Assembly: GCA_910589415.1 (NCBI GenBank)
Contig: OU342639.1
Span: forward strand, 17,740,268-17,804,267
Reading direction: 5' to 3'
DNA length: 64,000 nucleotides
From: Malachius bipustulatus
Lineage: Eukaryota > Arthropoda > Insecta > Coleoptera > Melyridae
Part shown: one piece after another, positions 58,431 to 64,000 of the stretch
Numbering within the stretch: position 1 is the stretch's first letter
Layout of the letters: each line of letters begins with the position of its first letter
Notes under the pieces: generated by a model
What the model was told of the DNA's origin: nothing
The model's input: the letters and a program-made list of their open reading frames with translations, nothing else
Databases searched by the model: none
Translations under genes and position numbers: made by a program

Positions 58431-61400
58431 TATTATTACTCGATCTGGGAACATAAAGCTGGTCTATGAAAGCAACCAAGGAGGGTTTTAGCAGAATATT
58501 AATGAAATTATTATACTATGTTTTAATAAATGTTTAAATAGTAATAATAGATTCCATAAAACTCGAACTAAAAGAAGCAGATAAATTTAAAAAGCTGTTA
58601 TATCACACTCTAATCGATTATTATCAAACGGCTTACGAGATACTAATTTCACTTAAAATATTTTATCTTATCCTGTATATATTTCATGATTTTGATTAGG
58701 GGTATCAAATGCCATACTTACATGTATTGTGTAAGCAAGCGAGACAATGGTACTGTTTGTTCTACCAGTAACCTGCATATCGCACGTACCTACATAAATG
58801 ACCTCCGCAGCAAAAGAGATTGTTTTCGAGCTGATTATGCACTTTGCAATTATCTTTTTAAATTTTTCTCAAAAGTTTTATTTGATGAAAATGTTTTTGA
58901 TGTTTGGTGCCCACTTCGTTGAGCCCCGAATGACCACATGAAGTACACACATTTTACAAAGTGAATGTTTTTCTTTAATTTTTAATACTGGGATGTCGGA
59001 AACTATACAAGTTTAACTGAAATACAAATATGCTGAAAAAAACGGAAAACAGATATAACATAGCTTCTAACTTGACCATAAATTATTTTTGTAGGTTCAC
59101 AATAATAATTGTTGAGAGCTAGGTATGTTCATTAAACATTTCAATAATTTTCAAAGCGTTACTAGTTCTTGGAGTATTCATACTTAACTTTTTGTTTTTC
59201 TTAAAGCCTCAATGTCGCTTTTTCTTGTCATTCGGTTGAAAAAAATCTGGTTCCTTATTTTTAGGACAAATTTTTTTTACGGTGAATGGCTATAATTAGT
59301 GCGGTCATATTTTTTAAATTGCGTATGTTTTTTATGACATTCTCGTCAAATCTTAATGAATTTTGGGTGATGGTGGAGTATAACTCACTCCGAATTTTGG
59401 GAAAATTTTTACATAAAACGTTAAGTTATGACCATTATAGACGATATCTTGAAAAAATTTTGCGGAATATACATAAAATATTGAGAAAAATGAGTTTAAA
59501 GTATCATAAAATTGACCAAAAATGACAGTTCAATATCCATTAAATTCGCTAAATTGACAGATTTCTAGAATCAATGAACATATGGTTGTGCAACGTTGCC
59601 AGATTTATTTTTATTACTTACATTTTGTGATGTAACAATATTTGGTGTAATTTTTGTAATGGTTTGTGAATGTGTGAATAAAATTCTATAAGTTTCTATT
59701 CCAAAGTACATCAAGCTACAAATGAGTCACGCAAGAAGTTCAAGACAAGGATTGCTTTCGTTTCGAGGGATCGTCAAATAGCGATTTTTAAAATACTTTT
59801 TCTTTTCTCAGTCCTTGCTTTTTCCATTTTCTTGAAAGTTCAGGTAAAAAAACCTAACAATGACTAATAACCTGACATAGGTCACTTTCTGCCCATCCTC
59901 ATTACTCAATAAAATCGGTTCGTATACCGTAAACTCAATTGGTGAGAAAAATTATTTTGTGAAATTTGCTCTAAAAATGTCTATTCCAAAATATAATGTC
60001 AACTTACAAATTGGGGCATGCGAAAAGGATAAGGAGAAATTTCCAGAGGTGGTCAACTAGGTAAATTATGGGCCGATTGGCGTTTTTTGGCATCTTCGCG
60101 ATTTTCGGGCACCGGAACTTGGGGATCAGGGGGATCATTTTCACGAGGTAGTGAGAGTTGCTTTGTCGGAATTCAAATTTTGTCGCTTAAATTTAAAAAA
60201 TGGCGGCGCTACCACTCTTCCAAAATGTCCGATTTTTGCTCGCTATTTTCCAATTTTGACGCTTAAAAAGTCGCAGTTTCGATTTTTTCTTCCCAAAAGA
60301 CCTGAACTTTTCGCATCAAAGTTGTTTTTCAATAGACAGTTGGTGTGTGGATTCCAGGATTGCATAAAAGTAATAAAAATGGCTTGACCACAACATCGTT
60401 TTTCCGTCCTATCCTCACGCGATCCCACCTCACTGCATGGGCCTGATGACAACGGAACGTATTTAAGGGAGATTACCTGTTATTATATTGAATTTTTTTT
60501 TATAAATATTTTCTATTACACATATTAGGAATCTACAGTATGTCCCCGGATCGATTTTGAAAGAGGAAAAACTTCTTTGTTTTTGATTTCTCAGAAAATT
60601 TCACTCTTGATGATCTGGCCTGCTTAATTTCAAATCCCTAAAACAAAAGTTACTTTGTAAGTTACTCGAACGGTTCTTGAGATAATATAATTTTGTATCT
60701 CTCTTCACCATTCCACATACTCGTCTGCATTGCTTCGCTTTACATCTGAATTGTGTTGTAATCAAAGATTTATTTTGCAAATAATCAATCAGACGATCAT
60801 TGTCGGTTTGTATGATAGCATTTAATTCATAAATAGAATTAATTTCCATCTTTAAATGATTTTAAATGCGAAGGAGTTGAAGTTTAACCCAGAACTAATT
60901 ATTAAGAGAAACGTCAAACAGATCCGCAGTTGTTATAATTTTCTATGGCCCTCTGAGTAGTTTGAAAATAAAGGTTTTTATCTTTTGCAATAAATAGATT
61001 TAATTTTTTTCATCATCATTTAATTACAAAATAGAAAAAGGATAACATCATTATTTAATAATTACAAAATAGGAAATGGATAAATAAGTAATAATTCCCG
61101 CTAGTTACCAACATTTAAAATAGTAGAGAGATACGTCAATAAACTTTCGAAAGATAGTTTGGTAATCTTTTAAAATATGGTAAAATTAAATAAGAATATG
61201 GCAACAGCGCAGAAACATCTTTCTGTAGTCTTTGACAGTTGGCATGCTGAACAGAAGAATGAATGAATTAATGAATGAATTTATGAAGTTTAATTTTCAT
61301 TTTTCGTTTAAAGTGAGGTTATAAAATTTCAAGTAACATAATAGAACAAAATCTAAAACACCGCACTTTAAAAATCCCTTGTTTTAAGTAATTTGACTGA

Positions 61401-61689
61401 ATTAAAACTGGTAAATATGCTTTCGTAAAGCACTTTTAGCACGCACAAAACTGGAAATAATGGAGCGAGAAAACTGTTGATGAAATGAAAAAATCGAGTT
61501 AAAAATTCTTTTTTTTCAAAATTGCTCGAAGGGTCCGCAAATTTTTTTGCTTAAATCGACTTGTTTTAAGGTAAGCTTCCTTCCTATATAGAAATTTTCC
61601 TAAAAATCGGAGTGAAGTATTATCCACCAGAATCGAATTTTGTAAGCCAACAAAAAATTATTCATTATTTAATTTAAAAACTTGATTTC
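58431..61689. other. No gene recognised
   Basis: AT-rich DNA. Open frames at 58686-58922, 59286-59525 and 60151-60387 (plus) and 60601-60849 (minus) have no recognised domain. The 59220-60400 part has the texture of an old repeat, but no partner was found in the window. Confidence 0.4.
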
Positions 61690-62215
61690 TATCGCTCCAA
61701 GCTAGAATCTCTTGTGTGTAATTGTTAAGTATGGTAACTTCTTGCCTCTGTTAGTTTGTGCATCGATGGCAGATGTTCGCGCTTCTAAGGTATAAGGAGA
61801 CATGAGTGTACTGTCATCGGCAAAACTGTATATTGGGTTTTTTGTTGTTTTAAGTAAATCGTTGATAAATATTAGGAAGAGAGTCGGAGGTAAAATGGAT
61901 CCCTGAGGCACTCCGGCATTGATGGAAAAGGTTCAGAAAGAACTCCATCGACTGCCACCTGTCATGAGCGATCTTCGAGATAACTCGCAAGTCACAAGCA
62001 GAATTTATCGGGCATGCCATGAGCCTGCAGCTTTGCCAACAATCAATCATGCCAAACACGGTCGAGAGCTTTAGAAATATCAAGCGCAACCCTCGAGACT
62101 CCCCATGGTGCTCGAATGCGCTGTTCCATAGCTCGTTGACGTAGGTGTGGAGGTCACCAGTTGACCTCTGTTTGCGGAATCCATCGCTGATTATATTAGC
62201 TCATTCAAGTATTCT
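61690..62215 (-). pseudogene. LINE reverse transcriptase palm-domain relic
   Basis: Minus-strand reading in several frames gives conserved RT motifs in the right order: a DISKALDRVWHD-type motif near 62050-62080 (frameshifted), LQAHGMPDKF near 62020, VPQGSILPPTLFLIFINDLL (61850-61915), and the catalytic YSFADDSTLM (61800-61830), where FADD replaces YADD. Frameshifts separate them. The type is like that of the truncated LINE at 16316-17104, which carries the part following this one. No poly(A) is visible, so it is a fragment. Confidence 0.82.
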
Positions 62216-62819
62216 AAGAGATGTTGGCAATTCAACGCCAATATATGCGTGCATGTAGATGTTGTCTATTTATAATTTAAATTTAAAATTTTAACGAAGT
62301 TGAAATTTTTGCTTTATTTTGAATATGAAAAATTAATTTTCTGGGTACAAAAATGTTTTTAAATCAAAAAGAAAAGGTGGAAAAGTCAGGATATTGAGAA
62401 GCATAATAACAACATCAATTATTGACGTAACATCAAATATTGAATTGATAAAAGAGTATTGTTTTAGGAAAGCAACATCAATACAATGATTTGTTATGGC
62501 TTGGTTCCCGCTTTCACTGCTGGCTTCAACTTAAATCATGATTGATTCCGGGCTGTTGTGCCCGTGAAGAATTGCTCCAAACGTTTGATAAAATCCATCG
62601 TTTGGCCTACAGAGACCGACTCGAATGAACTTAAACACCCTGGATAATTCTTTCCAATCTTTTTGACAAAACAGATAAAATTGACCCAGATCTTACATCC
62701 CTCAAAGACAAAATTTTCAAGGTTATCAGCCTTGAGTAGAGGTATCCCATGCGACCGGAAAATATTTTTTTATATCCATCTGGAATTAATAAAAGAAAAC
62801 CTTCTTGCGCATCAATCGC
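62216..62819. other. No gene recognised
   Basis: AT-rich between the RT relic and the repeat block. Confidence 0.4.
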
Positions 62820-63115
62820 AGAAATAGTGTATTTTTATGCGATTCAATTATGAATATTTTCACCGCTTTTTAAATTATTGGCTTTCTGAAATTTTCCATA
62901 GTCATGTCATAGGCGATCATTTCATTTCGTTTGAACACGTGCCTTAGAATGGATTTTTAAATTTAAAAATAAAAAAAAATTGGCAAAATTTAACAATTTT
63001 GTCCTTTTTCCTATGCCCGCCACTGGCTAACTTTACTTGAAAAATACTATTTTTTACACTACCCTTAATAAATTCGGAAAAAACTGAAAGGAGAGTTTTG
63101 AAAACCGAAAGTTTG
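62820..63115 (+). repeat. Dispersed repeat, copy of 16010-16310
   Basis: Matches the reverse complement of 16010-16310 along about 300 bp, including TTTCATTTCGTTTGAA, CGCCACTGGCTAA and TACACTACCCTTAA. It is followed immediately by two diverged related units. Confidence 0.7.
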
Positions 63116-63138
63116 AAATTTTAGAGGAATAAACATCA

Positions 63139-63345
63139 TTTAAAAATATTCGAATATCTCCGCCATTTTTATATTTGCTTCTTGAAATTTTTTAAGGTTA
63201 AATGCTATTAGTATAGTTGTCTACTATCAAAATTTCCGTTCTATTCCTTCAAAAATAAGCTCATGAATGTTTATAGAAATGTAGACATTTTTACCCTTTT
63301 CCTACCCACGCCTCTGGCTTATTAATAGAAATGATGCAAATTGTA
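63139..63345 (+). repeat. Direct repeat, unit 1
   Basis: Aligns with 63778-63986: both carry GAATATCTCCGCCATTTTT, ATTAGTATAGTTGTCTACT and ACCCTTTTCCTACCCACGCC. The ending CGCC(A/T)CTGGCTTATTAATAG also resembles the end of the block at 62820-63115. Confidence 0.85.
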
Positions 63346-63777
63346 TTGCATTAGCTCAAATTTCAAATAAGTTTATTCCAATCTTGTTAATTTTGTTTAA
63401 AAGTTTTTGATCTTGCCTATTTAGGGGTTCAAAATCTAGCCATTTTCCAAAAATTGAAAAGGCCGCCATTTTGGAATGTCTTTACCTATTTTACTCAAAT
63501 ACAGTACCAGACGACTACTTGAGGGTATCTTACTACCAAAAAAATTTCAGCGCTCTAGATTGAAAACTCGACCAGAAACCGTGCCTCACGGACGGTTTTT
63601 TTTCTGAAATTCGGAGGGACATCCTGTAGAAGTAACACAACTCTAGGAAAATGTTTTTTACGAAAATCAAACGTCAGCCCTAAGGTTTATAAGAGTAAAA
63701 AATTTCGTTCATTAATCTTGAAAGATGAAGCTACAGGAGCGTTTTTAAAAATTTAGAGAAATTAATTTAAAAAAAAC

Positions 63778-63986
63778 ATCATGTAAAAAAAAATCGAATA
63801 TCTCCGCCATTTTTCTTATTTACTTTTAGAAATTCTCAAGGGTTGAAGTCTATTAGTATAGTTGTCTACTGTAAAAATTTCAGTTTAATTACTTCAAAAA
63901 TGTGCTCATAAATTGTTGGAGAAATTTAGCCATTTTTACCCTTTTCCTACCCACGCCACTGGCTTATTAATAGAAAAAATGGTTAG
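63778..63986 (+). repeat. Direct repeat, unit 2
   Basis: Second copy of the unit at 63139-63345, about 640 bp downstream, with roughly three quarters identity by eye. The sequence continues to the window edge, so the array may extend further. Confidence 0.85.
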
Positions 63987-64000
63987 TATTTGTTGCATGA

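Noticed and set aside
1..64000. CRISPR arrays, bacterial operons, rRNA genes
   Set aside because: No regularly spaced identical repeats, ribosome-binding-site-led gene clusters or rRNA sequence were seen; the content is eukaryotic repeat DNA.

Overview
The window looks like an intergenic or intronic stretch of a repeat-rich insect genome. The evidence is AT-rich sequence, no bacterial operon structure, and no long host gene. It carries insect-type Tc1/mariner transposases with TA target sites, non-LTR retrotransposon (LINE) relics with poly(A) tails, an LTR-like unit with 4-bp target duplications, and many miniature inverted-repeat elements (MITEs) starting TACAGGGTG. I cannot name the species; Coleoptera or Hemiptera are guesses only. 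No rRNA, tRNA, CRISPR array or complete host gene was found.

Layout. 1-2819: no gene. 2820-3800: a fold-back MITE. 4400-9264: a mariner-type element with TA duplication, about 400-bp inverted arms and an apparently intact DD41D-type transposase on the minus strand. A second, non-coding element (4833-7592), full of a TTTTATAA word, sits inside it. 9265-13063: mostly featureless, with one candidate exon and a LINE 3' end. 13064-14604: another word-rich inverted-repeat element containing a 36-bp hairpin. 16010-17104: a repeat and a 5'-truncated LINE. 17331-19423: a palindromic MITE split at its exact centre by a defective mariner. 20500-25650: composite MITE ends and LINE relics. 26764-31979: three MITEs, the last a three-level nest holding an 888-bp solo-LTR-like unit. 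32228-32464: a lone array of palindromic words. 34147-34859: a LINE with an in-frame internal deletion. 36206-38529: a long-armed inverted-repeat element. 42035-45628: a 3.6-kb version of the LTR-like unit, containing tandem hairpin repeats. 46-52 kb: a coding-like tandem repeat, candidate exons, a MITE and a mariner fragment. 56095-58430: a third bounded word-rich element, with a candidate spliced gene. 61.7-64 kb: LINE RT remains and diverged direct repeats.

How the parts relate. The only intact-looking enzyme is the transposase at 7712-8821. Its element and several MITEs share the TACAGGG terminus and TA target, so a family of such transposases could in principle move the non-autonomous elements; this is inference. 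The most unusual signals are (1) four loci each saturated with its own self-complementary word, (2) tandem repeats at 42.9 kb whose stems change together while the loop stays fixed, and (3) a mariner inserted at the centre of a palindrome. Most coordinates of element ends were read by eye and may be off by a few bases.
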